A stretch of 64,000 bases of DNA, taken from NCBI GenBank assembly GCA_946481275.1, contig CAMLMV010000030.1, positions 1 through 64,000 of the forward strand, read 5' to 3'. This document shows positions 48,975 through 58,755 of this stretch, piece by piece. This stretch comes from an uncultured Massilia sp. (GTDB taxonomy: Bacteria; Pseudomonadota; Gammaproteobacteria; Burkholderiales; Burkholderiaceae). Position 1 is the stretch's first letter. Each line of letters starts with the position of its first letter. Position numbers and translations under genes: made by a program. Below the pieces are notes generated by a model, which saw nothing but the letters and a program-made list of their open reading frames with translations, ran no database searches and was not told the DNA's origin.

Positions 48975-50579
48975 TTGAAACGACGAATACTACTGAAGCA
49001 TTTGGGCGCGGCGATTCCGGCCGTCGCCCTATCGCCTTATGCGCGCGCCGCCGACGCGCTGATACACGCTGGCACGGGGACGATCGCGGCCGGCCCGTTC
49101 GCGCCGACCTGGGATTCGCTGGAGAAATACCAGACGCCGGACTGGTTCCGCAACGCCAAGTTCGGCATCTGGGCGCACTGGGGACCGCAGTGCGAAGCGG
49201 AACATGGCGACTGGTATGCGCGCGGCTTGTACGAGGAAGGCAGCGATCACTACCGCTACCATGTGGAGAAGTACGGCCACCCGTCCAGGTTCGGCTTCAA
49301 GGATGTGATCCACCAGTGGACGGCGGAGCGCTGGGATCCGGACGACTTGCTGGCGCTGTACAAGAAGGCCGGGGCCAAATACTTCATGGCGCTGGCCAAC
49401 CACCATGACAATCTCGACCTGTACAACAGCCGCTACCAGCCCGAGTGGAATTCCACTAAGGTCGGTCCAGGCAAGGACTTGATCGGCGGCTGGAAGCGCG
49501 CGGCGCGCGCCAACGGCATGCGTTTCGGCGTGAGCGTGCATGCGGCGCGTACCTGGACCTGGTTCGAGGATGCACAGGCCGCCGACAAGAGCGGTCCCTA
49601 CGCCGGCATTCCCTACGATGGCAAGTTGACCCGCGCCGACGGCAAGGGCACGTGGTGGGAAGGGATGGATCCGCAGGCGCTGTACGCGCAAAACCATGTT
49701 CGGGGCGTCGCCATTCCGGACCAGGCATACTGCGAGAAATTCTTCAACCGCACGCGCGACCTGATCGACAACTATGATCCGGACATGGTGTATTTCGACG
49801 ACGCCGTGCTGCCCTTGTTCCCGTTTACCGACGTCGGCATGCGCCTGACGGCACACATGTACAACCGCAGCATCGCCAAGAAGGGCAGGAACGAGGCCGT
49901 GGTCAACGGCAAGATCCTCAATGAACAGCAGCGCCGCAGCATGGTGTGGGACATCGAGCGCGGCCAGAGCCACCAGATCGAGCCGCTGCCATGGCAGACC
50001 TGCACCTGCATCGGCAGCTGGCACTACGACCGGTCGCTGTACGAGCGCAAGGCCTACAAGAGCGCGCAGACGGTGGTGCATACGCTGATCGACGTGGTGA
50101 GCAAGAACGGCAACCTGCTGCTGAGCGTACCGGTGCGCGGCAATGGCAGCATCGACGAACAGGAGCGCGCCATCGTCGAGGAAATCGGGCGCTGGATGGC
50201 GGTCAACGGCGAGGCCATCTACGACACCCGGCCATGGGCCGTGTACGGGGAAGGGCCGGTGGCGCAGGAGGCGGCCGCGCCGATGTCGGGCGCCGGCTTC
50301 AACGAGGGCAAGGGCAAGCCGTTTTCCGCGGCCGACGTGCGCTTCACTGCCAATGGCAAGACCGTGTTCGCCTTCGTCATGGGCTGGCCGGCATCGGGCA
50401 AGGTGTTGATCGAGGCCATGGGCAGCGCCAGTGCGCACCTGCCGGGCCCCATCCGGCGGGTCGAGCTGCTCGGCGCCAAGGGTGCGCTGGCGTTCGAACA
50501 AACCGCACAGGGCTTGCAAGTCACCCTGCCGGCCAATCTGCCCGCCCTGGCTTACGCCAACGCCTTGAAAATTTCTTGA
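48975..50579 (+). CDS. GH29 alpha-L-fucosidase, Tat-exported
   Basis: This enzyme removes terminal L-fucose by a retaining mechanism. The 534-residue protein starts at a TTG (48975) with AGGAG six bases upstream. The N-terminus KRRILLKHLGAAIPAVALSP is a twin-arginine signal. The GH29 barrel shows WFRNAKFGIWAHWG, AKYFMALANHHDNLDLY and DPDMVYFDDA, with the probable nucleophile Asp, followed by SKNGNLLLSVPVRGNG and a C-terminal beta domain. Fucosylated xyloglucan side chains are a fitting substrate. The next gene follows after ten bases. Confidence 0.92.
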   Translation: MKRRILLKHLGAAIPAVALSPYARAADALIHAGTGTIAAGPFAPTWDSLEKYQTPDWFRNAKFGIWAHWGPQCEAEHGDWYARGLYEEGSDHYRYHVEKYGHPSRFGFKDVIHQWTAERWDPDDLLALYKKAGAKYFMALANHHDNLDLYNSRYQPEWNSTKVGPGKDLIGGWKRAARANGMRFGVSVHAARTWTWFEDAQAADKSGPYAGIPYDGKLTRADGKGTWWEGMDPQALYAQNHVRGVAIPDQAYCEKFFNRTRDLIDNYDPDMVYFDDAVLPLFPFTDVGMRLTAHMYNRSIAKKGRNEAVVNGKILNEQQRRSMVWDIERGQSHQIEPLPWQTCTCIGSWHYDRSLYERKAYKSAQTVVHTLIDVVSKNGNLLLSVPVRGNGSIDEQERAIVEEIGRWMAVNGEAIYDTRPWAVYGEGPVAQEAAAPMSGAGFNEGKGKPFSAADVRFTANGKTVFAFVMGWPASGKVLIEAMGSASAHLPGPIRRVELLGAKGALAFEQTAQGLQVTLPANLPALAYANALKIS

Positions 50580-50589
50580 GGAGAAAGAC

Positions 50590-52518
50590 TTGAACATCGC
50601 AGCCTTCGTGCTTGCCGCATCGCTGGCAACACCCGTGCTGGCGCAGCCGGCGGCACCGGCATTTGCCGGCATCTTCGGCGACCATGCCGTGCTGCAGCGC
50701 GGCGAAGCTTTGACCTTGTGGGGCACGGCGCCCCCCGGACTCGGCGTGACGGTGAGCCTTGGCGGCAAGACCGCCGAGGCCAAGGCCGATGCGCAGGGCC
50801 GATGGCGGGCGAGCATGCCGGCCATGTCGGCCGGCGGACCGTACACGCTGTCCGCCAGCGGCGCCGGCGGTACCGCGACGCTCACGGACATCATGATCGG
50901 CGACGTCTACCTGTGCGGCGGCCAGTCGAACATGGAGTTTCCGTTGCGCCTGTCGACGGGCGCGTGGCCGGGATTTCCCGCCAATCCGGACCTGCGCTTC
51001 GTGAATATTCAACGCATCAGCGAACTTGCCGTCCAGCAGGACTTGAAGCGGCCGGCGGCATGGAACGTGGTGACGCCCAAGACCGTCGGCGAGGCCCCGG
51101 CGGCGTGCTACTACATGGCGCGTACACTGCAGCAGAAGCAGAAGGTGGCGGTCGGCTTCATTGGGTCGGACTGGGGCGGTACCACGATCCAGGGCTGGAT
51201 CGGCGAAGAATCGCTGAAGACCCTGCCGGCCTACGCCGGGCGGGTCGAGGCGCTGGCGGTGATGGCGTCCAATCCCTCCAAGGGGATGGCCGACGAAGCG
51301 CGCCGCCACGAGCGATGGTGGGACGCGCATGACCCGCAGGCCAAGGCGCAGCGTGCCTGGAGCTTGCCGGGATTCGACGACGCGGCATGGCCGAGCTTGT
51401 CGCCGAGGGGATCGTGGAAGGATGCCGGCGTCGCCGCGTTGGCGGGCTTCGATGGCGCCGCCTGGTTCCGCACCAGCGTGACGCTGAGCGAGGCGCAGGC
51501 GCGCGCGGCCAACGCCCTCCAGCTCGGTCCCATCGATACCTACGACAGCACCTGGGTCAACGGCGTGCGCGTGGGCGGCGGCACTATTGCGTGGATATCG
51601 CGCGACTATGCCGTTCCCGCGGGCGTTTTCAAACCGGGCCGCAACGTGATCGCCGTCCATGTTCTTGGGGGCGGCGGGCTGACCGGGCTGCCGGAACAGC
51701 GCGGCATCAAGACCGGCGACGGGCAGTTCATTGCCCTGTCCGCGCCGTGGAAATACCAGCTGGGCATGCGCGCCAAGGGCCTGGCTATCCCGGCCGCGCC
51801 GTGGGAAGTGCCGATCAGCCTGTCGACGCTCCACAACGCGATGATCGCGCCGCTGGCCGGCTACAAGTTCAAACTGGCGGCCTGGTACCAGGGTGAGGCC
51901 AACACCGACGCCGCAAGTGAATACGAGACCCTGCTGCCGCTGCTGATCGCCGATTGGCGCAAGACCTTGGGCCAGCCGGAATTGCCCTTCCTCGTCGTCC
52001 AGTTATCCTCGTTCGGTTCGGTCGCGACCAAGCCCGGGCCTTCGAACTGGGCGCAGTTGCGCGAAGCCCAGGCCAGGACGGTGCGCAACGACCCGCATGC
52101 CGCGCTGGCCGTGACGATCGACGTGGGCGACCGCACCGACATCCATCCCGCGCAGAAAGCCGTGGTCGGCGCGCGCCTGGCCCGCGCGGCGCGCGCGCTG
52201 GCCTACGGTGAAGCGATCGCGCCTGGCGGCCCGGAAGCGGTCGGCGCGAAGCGGGCAGGGGAGGACCTGGTGGTCACCTTCAAGAACACCGGCGGGGGCT
52301 TGCGCACCTATAGCTCTGGCCATGCGATCGGATTCGAAGCCTGTGCCGGCGCCGTGTGCCAGTTCGTGCTGGCGGTGGCGCAAGGCGACACGGTGACGCT
52401 GAAAGGCGCCAACCAGCCAGGCACCACGCATGTGCGCTATGCCTTGGCCGATGCGCCGTATGTCAATCTGTACAGCGCCGACGACTTGCCTGCTGCGCCG
52501 TTCGAGATGGCGCTGTAA
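50590..52518 (+). CDS. Sialate-O-acetylesterase-like SGNH esterase (CE20-type acetyl-xyloglucan esterase)
   Basis: The 642-residue exported enzyme starts at a TTG with GAGGAG upstream. After the signal peptide (to about 18) comes a beta domain, then the SGNH hydrolase with the nucleophile Ser in LCGGQSNMEF, WYQGEANTD (block III) and the Asp-x-x-His of TDIHPAQK. An inserted jelly-roll domain (about residues 255-360: FRTSVTLSEAQ, DTYDSTWVNGVRVGG) splits the catalytic domain, as in family CE20, whose Xanthomonas founder acts on xyloglucan. It would deacetylate oligosaccharides for the fucosidase and other exo-enzymes. Confidence 0.87.
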   Translation: MNIAAFVLAASLATPVLAQPAAPAFAGIFGDHAVLQRGEALTLWGTAPPGLGVTVSLGGKTAEAKADAQGRWRASMPAMSAGGPYTLSASGAGGTATLTDIMIGDVYLCGGQSNMEFPLRLSTGAWPGFPANPDLRFVNIQRISELAVQQDLKRPAAWNVVTPKTVGEAPAACYYMARTLQQKQKVAVGFIGSDWGGTTIQGWIGEESLKTLPAYAGRVEALAVMASNPSKGMADEARRHERWWDAHDPQAKAQRAWSLPGFDDAAWPSLSPRGSWKDAGVAALAGFDGAAWFRTSVTLSEAQARAANALQLGPIDTYDSTWVNGVRVGGGTIAWISRDYAVPAGVFKPGRNVIAVHVLGGGGLTGLPEQRGIKTGDGQFIALSAPWKYQLGMRAKGLAIPAAPWEVPISLSTLHNAMIAPLAGYKFKLAAWYQGEANTDAASEYETLLPLLIADWRKTLGQPELPFLVVQLSSFGSVATKPGPSNWAQLREAQARTVRNDPHAALAVTIDVGDRTDIHPAQKAVVGARLARAARALAYGEAIAPGGPEAVGAKRAGEDLVVTFKNTGGGLRTYSSGHAIGFEACAGAVCQFVLAVAQGDTVTLKGANQPGTTHVRYALADAPYVNLYSADDLPAAPFEMAL

Positions 52519-52576
52519 GCAGGCAGACGCCGGCCGATTGCATCACTCATTGAGCTTTCCCCCTGGGCTGTTGGCC

Positions 52577-53063
52577 ATGTACTGCCTGCTCCAACCCGCC
52601 CTTGCGGAAACGGTCAAGGCGGACGATGTCCGATCCTTGCAGGCGGCCTTGGACAAAGCCCGGGTGAACAAGCGCATTACCCGCGTCGAGCCGGCAGCGG
52701 GTACGTATGCCTTGCGCGCGCCCATTGTCGTCGACGAGAGGCTGTCCGGCACGGCAGCGACACCGTTCGTACTGGCGGGCGCCACAGGTGCGCGTCCGGG
52801 CTGACCGGTGCCGGAAACCTGGCCAGCCTCCACTGGGAGGCTTGGGAACGGCGGCATCTGGCGTGCCGCCACGGTGGCGGCGAGATACTCTGGAGGCTCC
52901 TGCAGCACGGCGGCATGAGCGAGGTACTGGCGCGCCGGCATTCCGTCCGAGCGGGCCGGGCCTGGGGGAGGAGTCGGAACTGTTGCCGTTCCACAGAATC
53001 GCGCGCAGATACCACAACGTGTATTGGGGTCACCTGACGGGGCTTCACTGGCGCGAGAACTGA
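52577..53063 (+). pseudogene. Decayed right-handed beta-helix protein
   Basis: The first 76 codons read through a signal-like start (CLLQPALAETV) and SLQAALDKARVNKRITRVEP, GTYALRAPIVVDERLSGT, the usual N-terminus of pectate-lyase-like parallel beta-helix enzymes. The frame then hits a stop at 52802. Beyond it, scraps of the family can be followed in other frames (for example GGIWRAATVAA). It is therefore a frameshifted, shortened remnant; the whole 52805-53159 stretch holds no intact gene. Confidence 0.6.
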
Positions 53064-53159
53064 GCGGCACGAGCACAAACACGGCGATCGGCCGCCCGTC
53101 TTCGACATGCGGCTTGAACGGCGCGCTTCGGCCGCGAGCTCCTCTGTCTTCCACCGTGT

Positions 53160-54770
53160 CTACAATGTCAGCGCCTCTACGCGCCCCGTGACCTCGCGGT
53201 CCGGCATGCCGCGCACATCCTTGGCGGAGAACTGGCTGACCTCGCGCAGCGCGAACAGCGCCGCTCCGCCTTGCCCGCGCTGCAGATTGACGGCATGAAA
53301 GCTGGCATCGCTGACATCGTCCAGCACGACCGCGGTTCGCCCCTCGGGCTGGACGTAGCCGACCTTGACGTGATGAACCTCGATTGCCTTCACGTGACGC
53401 AGGTAAAACGCATACGCCGGCGCCTTGCCGAACATGCCTGGCTCCGGATACCCATCGGGAAGTTCGGGCGGCACCAGCGCGCTCCAGGCCGCATCTCCGC
53501 CGCCCTGCGTTTCTATCTGCACATTGCTGATGCGAATATCCTCGATCGGATGCCCCGACAGCCCGGCAATGGTGCTTGCGTGATTGCGGTACGCACCGGA
53601 GACGACAATATTGCTGATATTGATGCGCTTGATGGTGCCCACCGCCGGTTTATTCGGTCCGCGCAGGCGCGCGCCCAAGCGTATGAAGATCGGATCGTTC
53701 ACCACATTGCGCATCGTGATGTTCGAAATCGTCACGTCCTCAATGTGCGAACCGTCCACGCTCTCGATCGCCAGGCCGCGGCAGGTGTCGAAAATGCAGT
53801 TCGTGATGGTGATGTTCTTGAAGTCGCCATTCGACTCGGTGCCCAGCTTGATGCGGCCGTACAGTCCCGAGCGGTACTCCGGCGCACTGCGCTTGAACGT
53901 GCCATCGAGCAGACTGCCCTCGTCGAAATTTCCCGACACCATGCAATCGGAGATCGTGATGTTCTCGCAATGCTGGATGCGGCCCAGGCCGTAGCTGGCC
54001 TTGAGGCAAATCGCATCGTCCCAGGGCGTATTCAGGCTGCAATGCGTCACGTGCACATTGCTGCACGCGTCGATATCCATGCCGTCGCGGTTGGTGTCGA
54101 TGGTCAGGTGGTCGAAAAGCATATTCGAGCAGCCGGTCGCCAGGATGCCGAAATGGCCGCCATGCAGGATCGAGAAATCGCGCAAGGTCACGTTACGGCA
54201 CTCGCGCAGCGCGATCGCCTTGTCGCCTTCGCCGGGCTGGTCCGGCTTGTCGGTGTAGTTGCCGGTGGTTTTGTCGTGGCCGCTATTCAAGCCTTTGCCA
54301 TGGATTAAGCCGCCGCCCACGATGGCCACGTGGTCGAGGCCGATACCCCAGATCAGGCTGTTTTGCCAGTGGCTGTGGCCATAGTCCTGATAGTTGCCGC
54401 CGGCCTCGTTCGGCTCGGGCAGATCGTAGCGCGCCACGCTTGGGTCCACCGCTTCGATCACCGCGCCCGCTTCCAGGTAGAGCGTGATGTTGCTCTTGAG
54501 CCGGATCGACGCCGACAGGTAGCGCCCCGGCGGAACGTACACGGTGCCCCCGCCCGCGGCCGCGGCAGCAGCGATGGCCGCATTGAGTGCCGGTGAGTCG
54601 AGCGTGTGGCCATCGCCCTTGGCGCCGAAGCGCTTGACGTCGAACAGCGAGCTCGTTGGGATGGGCGGCGCCGCCAGCGCGCAGGCCGGCAGCGCGGCAG
54701 CGAGCGCAACGGCCCGTGCCAGGAAATGTCTGCGTGTAGGTGGCAAGGTAACGTTCTTGAATGTGTCCAT
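53160..54770 (-). CDS. GH28-family glycoside hydrolase (polygalacturonase type), Tat-exported
   Basis: The 536-residue protein begins MDTFKNVTLPPTRRHFLARA, a twin-arginine signal, then FDVKRFGAKGDGHTLDSPALNA, the classic GH28/pectate-lyase-superfamily opening. Beta-helix turns follow, with TIDTNRDGMDIDACSNV, NTPWDDAICLKASYG (acidic catalytic residues) and GNFDEGSLLDGTFK. The frame is open far upstream into the decayed GH27 gene, but the ATG at 54770 starts the signal peptide. The pectic substrate (homogalacturonan or rhamnogalacturonan) is unknown. It is convergent with the beta-helix remnant. Confidence 0.88.
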   Translation of the reverse strand: MDTFKNVTLPPTRRHFLARAVALAAALPACALAAPPIPTSSLFDVKRFGAKGDGHTLDSPALNAAIAAAAAAGGGTVYVPPGRYLSASIRLKSNITLYLEAGAVIEAVDPSVARYDLPEPNEAGGNYQDYGHSHWQNSLIWGIGLDHVAIVGGGLIHGKGLNSGHDKTTGNYTDKPDQPGEGDKAIALRECRNVTLRDFSILHGGHFGILATGCSNMLFDHLTIDTNRDGMDIDACSNVHVTHCSLNTPWDDAICLKASYGLGRIQHCENITISDCMVSGNFDEGSLLDGTFKRSAPEYRSGLYGRIKLGTESNGDFKNITITNCIFDTCRGLAIESVDGSHIEDVTISNITMRNVVNDPIFIRLGARLRGPNKPAVGTIKRINISNIVVSGAYRNHASTIAGLSGHPIEDIRISNVQIETQGGGDAAWSALVPPELPDGYPEPGMFGKAPAYAFYLRHVKAIEVHHVKVGYVQPEGRTAVVLDDVSDASFHAVNLQRGQGGAALFALREVSQFSAKDVRGMPDREVTGRVEALTL

Positions 54771-54790
54771 TGGATAGGGCTGCTTTCTCG

Positions 54791-55285
54791 CTAGGCTGAA
54801 AGACGCAAAAGCACGGAGCCATGCGGCTTGATGCTCTGACGGATGACGCCGCGACAGGTCGAACGCGATGTCCACCGGCCTGTCTTCCGTGTTGAACAGC
54901 GCAAGGTAGTAGACCGATGTTGCGCCGCTCGCGCGCGCGCTCCGGATGCACCTGCCTTGGTCGGCGTGCAGCGGCCGGTTCTGGTGACTCTTCTGGTTTT
55001 CCGCGAGCACGTCCGGATTGGTCAGCAGGGCGAGCGTGGCGTCGATAGCCCGACGGCAGCAGCTTCTGCGCCATGATGCCCGCGTTCTCGAGGGCCTGGG
55101 CTTCGTTGATCGTGGTGGCAAACGAATTCCAGCTGTTCCAACCCATCGGTGGCGTGAGCGCCAGCGCCGTGCGGCTGACTGGCGTTTTCTTTTCACACTG
55201 CGACAACTGCCGGGACAGGAAGCGCCGCAGCGGCGACGGTGGCCATGGATGCGGTGAAAATATGACGTCGGCGAGCGTTGGTCAT
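54791..55285 (-). pseudogene. GH27 alpha-galactosidase pseudogene 1 (frameshifts, large internal deletion)
   Basis: A Tat leader starts at the ATG at 55285 (MTNARRRHIFTASMATVAAA). After a frameshift comes TPPMGWNSWNSFATTINEAQ to MAQKLLPSGY. Near 55060 the sequence jumps, in another frame, to the C-terminal part ATLALLTNPDVLAENQ and YYLALFNTEDRPVDIAFDL. A further frame carries SIKPHGSVLLRLSA and the true stop at 54791-54793. Roughly 260 codons, including the catalytic core, are missing. The C-terminal fragment happens to be open in frame into the GH28 gene. Confidence 0.85.
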
Positions 55286-55435
55286 GATAGTGATGATAGA
55301 TAAGTTGAAACTGAGGTGAGCAATTTTATGCCAGTTTATGGCCGCGACATTTGCCGTTTCCGCGAAAGTTGAGAACAAAAAAGCTCAACATTTACCGTTC
55401 TGCCGGCGCACACCTCGGCGCGACATAATCGGCGC

Positions 55436-55576
55436 ATGGGGCGAACCTTCCTCTCCGGCGTGCTTTGCGCGCTCGCTGCCGCAGCCTTGTCTGGCGCCAG
55501 TACGCCGTTCGCCAAGCGCAAGCAGGCGTCCGCGTCTGGCGCCCACGCCCGCCACTTTGCGGATTCCGGCGATTAA
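55436..55576 (+). pseudogene. N-terminal fragment of a DMT (EamA-type) transporter
   Basis: The 46-codon frame starts MGRTFLSGVLCALAAAALSG and continues ASTPFAKRKQ, the typical first helix and loop of EamA-domain drug/metabolite transporters. It then loses similarity and stops. Only the first helix is present, so it is a remnant. It lies in a 750-base stretch made of gene scraps. Confidence 0.5.
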
Positions 55577-55630
55577 ATCCTAGAGAACAATGCGCGTTGC
55601 TAGAGGCTCTTCATTTATGGCTGTAGTTAA

Positions 55631-55939
55631 TTCGGAACCAGTCAAAATCTGCATATCCGCTTAGGGTACCAGCCGCTTCATACCGTGCTGAACCGTGTTC
55701 GTGGACGAATCGATGTCTTTAAAACCGTCCGGCAACGGTTGCCGGAACGCGGAATGGTCGCCTGCCGTTTTGAGGAACTGACGGTGAACACGTCACGAAA
55801 CCGGCTCGTGCACACGGCACTCGAGTCAGTCTCGCGACTTGTGAAGGACAGGGAACTGCAATGCCCAATAAGAGCAACCGTTGAACCTTCGCGACATCAT
55901 GAGCGGAGGGCTCAACGGCGGGGATCGTGGTCGGGGTAG
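55631..55939 (+). pseudogene. Fragment of a McrC-type restriction protein
   Basis: The frame includes LNRVRGRIDVFKTVRQRLPE, RGMVACRFEELTVNTSRNRL and VHTALESVSRLVKD, matching the conserved core of McrC, the partner of the McrB GTPase in methyl-dependent restriction. A stop precedes it at 55628, and the frame ends at 55939 without the nuclease domain; degraded pieces (RDIMSGGLNGGDRG) continue in another frame. No mcrB is present, so this is a relic of a lost defence system. Confidence 0.6.
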
Positions 55940-56037
55940 GGGTAAAACTGACGTAGTGCCCGCTGTTGCCGGGTCAAGGATCGATGACCTTGGCATGGTA
56001 TCGTGAATGGTACTGAGCCAGGAGCGCTATTAAAATG

Positions 56038-56894
56038 CTAAGGATAGACGGTCTGCTTGAAATCGACCGACCGGTTGCTCAGGTCATCGATCAGGGCTTG
56101 CTTCTTCCAGTCGTGGTGAACGTCGGCAGGCTGGTTTGAGCGGTTCAGGAACATCAGTGCCCACTGGCCGGCGTCGAGCGGCTTGGCATAGAGCTCCAGT
56201 GGACCGTCGGCCAGGACGCGCAGCGCCTGCACACCCAGCTTGTCCTGGTTTACCGCGATCACGCCGGGGTTGGTCAGGATACGACGGGTCGACTCAGACA
56301 TCGAACGCAGGTCGTTGCCCAGGATGAGGGGCGAGGCCATCATGGCCCAGATCGACAGATGGGCGCGGTCTTCATCCTCGCTCATGCCGTTGCCCACTTC
56401 GAGCATGTCCATGTCGTTCCAGTGGCCGGGCCCTGCGAACTTGCGCAGGCCTGCCTGCTTGTCAAGGATGCGCAGCACGCCCAGGCCGGTCGAGAGACCG
56501 GGGCTGAATTCGCAGTCGAAGCAATTATAGATATCGGGTGTGGTGCGCCACGAATGGCCGACCTGGCTGGCCAGCGCCTTCATGCCGGATGGGAAGCGCT
56601 TTGGGTCGGGCTGGATGTTGCCGTCGGCGTCATGTTGGCCTTGCCAGCAATCGTCAATGTTCACGTACTGGAAGCCGGCGTCATTCAAGCCCTGCTTGAC
56701 CATGGCATCGGCGGTCTCGCGGATCAGGCGCTCGTCGATTTCGCAGGCGAATTTGTTCCGGCTGTTCCAGCCCATTTGGTGCTGGCCAGGCCTTCCGCCT
56801 TTCGAGCCCAGCTATTGCCGCAGGCGGCGGCACCGAGCAAGGTGCCTAACACGAGCTGCGCCGTGCGTTTGGTGTTTATCTCGAATCGTATCAT
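56038..56894 (-). pseudogene. GH27 alpha-galactosidase pseudogene 2 (frameshift, nucleophile region deleted)
   Basis: A signal-like start at 56894 (MIRFEINTKRTAQLVLGTLL) reads to KAEGLAS. A frameshift near 56780 then leads to MGWNSRNKFACEIDERLIRE and VNIDDCWQGQHDADGNIQP. After KALASQVG the sequence jumps to HSWRTTPDIYNCFDC, losing the stretch with the YDxC nucleophile, while the acid/base region and the rest (GPGHWNDMDMLEVGNGM, MASPLILGNDLR) are intact to the stop. It cannot encode an active enzyme. It is the second dead GH27 gene within 2 kb. Confidence 0.85.
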
Positions 56895-57053
56895 TATGCA
56901 GATGTTAGAAAGTTTGCGTTCGTGTGGGCGGCCAACACGCTTGCCGTGATCGCCGGAAATGCAAGGTCGTGGTGCGAACTTTGAACGTACATCGAACCGT
57001 AAATTCACGTGTCAACCGACTCATGTAGAACGAGGTGGCATTCGGGAAGCACA

Positions 57054-57262
57054 CGCCCAACAGCGAAACTGCCCCGCTTTATTTTGTGTCTGGGGCCGTG
57101 GACGTTATCGGAACCCAGCCTTTGCCTGAAGCATAGGCGGTCCATCGCGGTCAACGATATCGCCGGCAATCGAATGTCTAGCAACCCGCAGAAACTGCAA
57201 GCAATCTTAGCCATAGTGAAAATTGGCCGCGGCAGCTGGCGGACCGGGTCGGAAGCATTGGC
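57054..57262 (-). repeat. Leader repeat element, copy D (inverted)
   Basis: Read on the minus strand this shows CAATTTTCACTATGGCTAAG, CTTGCAGTTTCTGCGG, GGCGATATCGTTGACC and CGCCTATGCTTCAGGC, then a decayed form of the terminator hairpin (GGGGCAGTTTCGCTGTTGGG). It points toward GH27 pseudogene 2 and away from the second AraC regulator. The rest of the 56895-57426 gap has no gene. Confidence 0.7.
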
Positions 57263-57360
57263 TGTCCTGGGAACCGGTTTGTATGACACCGAAAGACCGG
57301 CAGCCTCCCGGACTCAGGTTGATCCGCTGCAAAAATCCCTGGGACCGTCCATGTTCCGCC

Positions 57361-57369
57361 TGTTATGAT
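57361..57369 (+). promoter_or_regulatory. Extended -10 promoter of membrane AraC regulator 2
   Basis: TGTTATGAT lies 57 bases before the ATG at 57427, in the same conserved context (CCGCTGCAAAAAT, CTGGGACCGTCCATG) as before the first regulator. Confidence 0.5.
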
Positions 57370-57426
57370 GCCGGGGTCGTAGCCGTCAATACGTGTGACG
57401 CGGAGGCAGTTTAATACCCTACCTAT

Positions 57427-58632
57427 ATGCAAGAGTTCTACAAGAAGGCGCTGCTGGCGCTGATTGTCCTGCTGCTCGTGGACGCGCTGGTGGCAGTGGT
57501 TTTTGTTTACCGGACCTATCCGACACAGAGGCTGTTGCCGGCGCATAAAGAAGACTCCCGGTGGCATTTCGGAACGTATTCCGATGTAGCGACGGGCGGA
57601 GCGTCGTCCGTGCGGCTGCACGACGCGTCGCGCGACCGGCTGCGCTTTGACTTCAAGCTCAAGGATGTCGCCCCGTACCCTTTTGTCGCCGCCGACCTGA
57701 CCTTCAGGGACGACAAAGGACGGCCGATCCACGAGGACTGGTCGAGGTTCCGTACCATTACCTTCGTCGCCAGGTGCGTGCCGGCCACGTCGATGACGTT
57801 CGAGGTGTCCACCTTCGATGAAAAAATCTCCAGGCCAGGCCAGTTCGAAACTTACCGTCCACCGAGAACGTATTTTTCGTGCAATGAGCAGGGCATGCCG
57901 GTGACGCTCGACCTGGCCCGGCTGCTGATTCCCGAATGGTGGTTCCCGGCAGTGAAGGAGGACTTGGCGCGCCAGGGCTATAAACTGGACAAGGTCGCCA
58001 AAATCATGTTCGGCACCAGCACGGCCACGCCACGCAATGTCGACGGGTATATCGAGATCAGCGAACTGACGTTGCATGGCCGGGATTACCGCTACCTGGC
58101 CGCGCTGGCGGTCATTGTCCTGGGTGGCTGGGTGGCGTTTGGTGCGTGGTTTTTCCAGGCCCATGCCCGCGCGTTGCTGGCCAGCGTGGATTCAAAGATG
58201 AAAACAAATTTGCCCCTGGTCGCCTATCGCCAGTTGACCCTGGAACCGTACAAGGACAAGGAAAAGGCATCGGTCTTGCGGTATATCGCCAGCGCTTATA
58301 CCGACCCAAAACTGGACCTGGAAGCCGTGACGGCAGGGACCGGCGCGAACCGCTATAAAATCAATGAAGTGCTGAAATCCGAACTGGGCATGACCTTCAC
58401 CGCTTACGTGAACAAGCTGCGGCTGACCGAGGCATCCAGGCTGCTGACTCAAAAAAGCAGCGCCGCCGTGTCGGAAATCGCGTATCTGGTTGGCTACTCG
58501 AGCGTTCCATATTTCAACAAGCTGTTCAAGGAAGAATTCGGCTGTACGCCGAAGTCATTCCGGGTGCTTGCCACCCAACAGCCGCAGCAGGAACAGCCCG
58601 CCGACAGCGCCCCGTCAGAACCACTCGCCTGA
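57427..58632 (+). CDS. Membrane-anchored AraC-family regulator with periplasmic sensor domain (copy 2)
   Basis: The 401-residue paralogue of the 38880 gene has the same layout: helix 7-30, periplasmic beta-rich domain, helix about 222-243, and an AraC domain (YKINEVLKSELGMTFTAYVN, VSEIAYLVGYSSVPYFNKLF). The DNA-binding domain is nearly unchanged, while the sensor differs more (RPPRTYFSCNEQ and LLIPEWW kept; the loops before residue 110 vary). It may therefore bind the same operators but a related ligand. It precedes leader copy B and the truncated XylR-like gene. Confidence 0.85.
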   Translation: MQEFYKKALLALIVLLLVDALVAVVFVYRTYPTQRLLPAHKEDSRWHFGTYSDVATGGASSVRLHDASRDRLRFDFKLKDVAPYPFVAADLTFRDDKGRPIHEDWSRFRTITFVARCVPATSMTFEVSTFDEKISRPGQFETYRPPRTYFSCNEQGMPVTLDLARLLIPEWWFPAVKEDLARQGYKLDKVAKIMFGTSTATPRNVDGYIEISELTLHGRDYRYLAALAVIVLGGWVAFGAWFFQAHARALLASVDSKMKTNLPLVAYRQLTLEPYKDKEKASVLRYIASAYTDPKLDLEAVTAGTGANRYKINEVLKSELGMTFTAYVNKLRLTEASRLLTQKSSAAVSEIAYLVGYSSVPYFNKLFKEEFGCTPKSFRVLATQQPQQEQPADSAPSEPLA

Positions 58633-58755
58633 CCCCTCTCATCCCCAGCACGCAGTTTGGCCGGAGCGTTCCGGCCGCGCAGCCTGATCCTGCGCGTCCC
58701 ACCGCGGCTAAACCGCTGCCATCCAGCGCTCGCGCCAGGCGCGGGGCGCCCTGGT

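Noticed and set aside
53160..55196. 678-residue frame suggesting a GH27-GH28 fusion enzyme
   Set aside because: The GH27 part in this frame is only a C-terminal scrap; the true GH27 end and stop lie in another frame (54791-54793), and a Tat signal starts at 54770, so the continuity is accidental.
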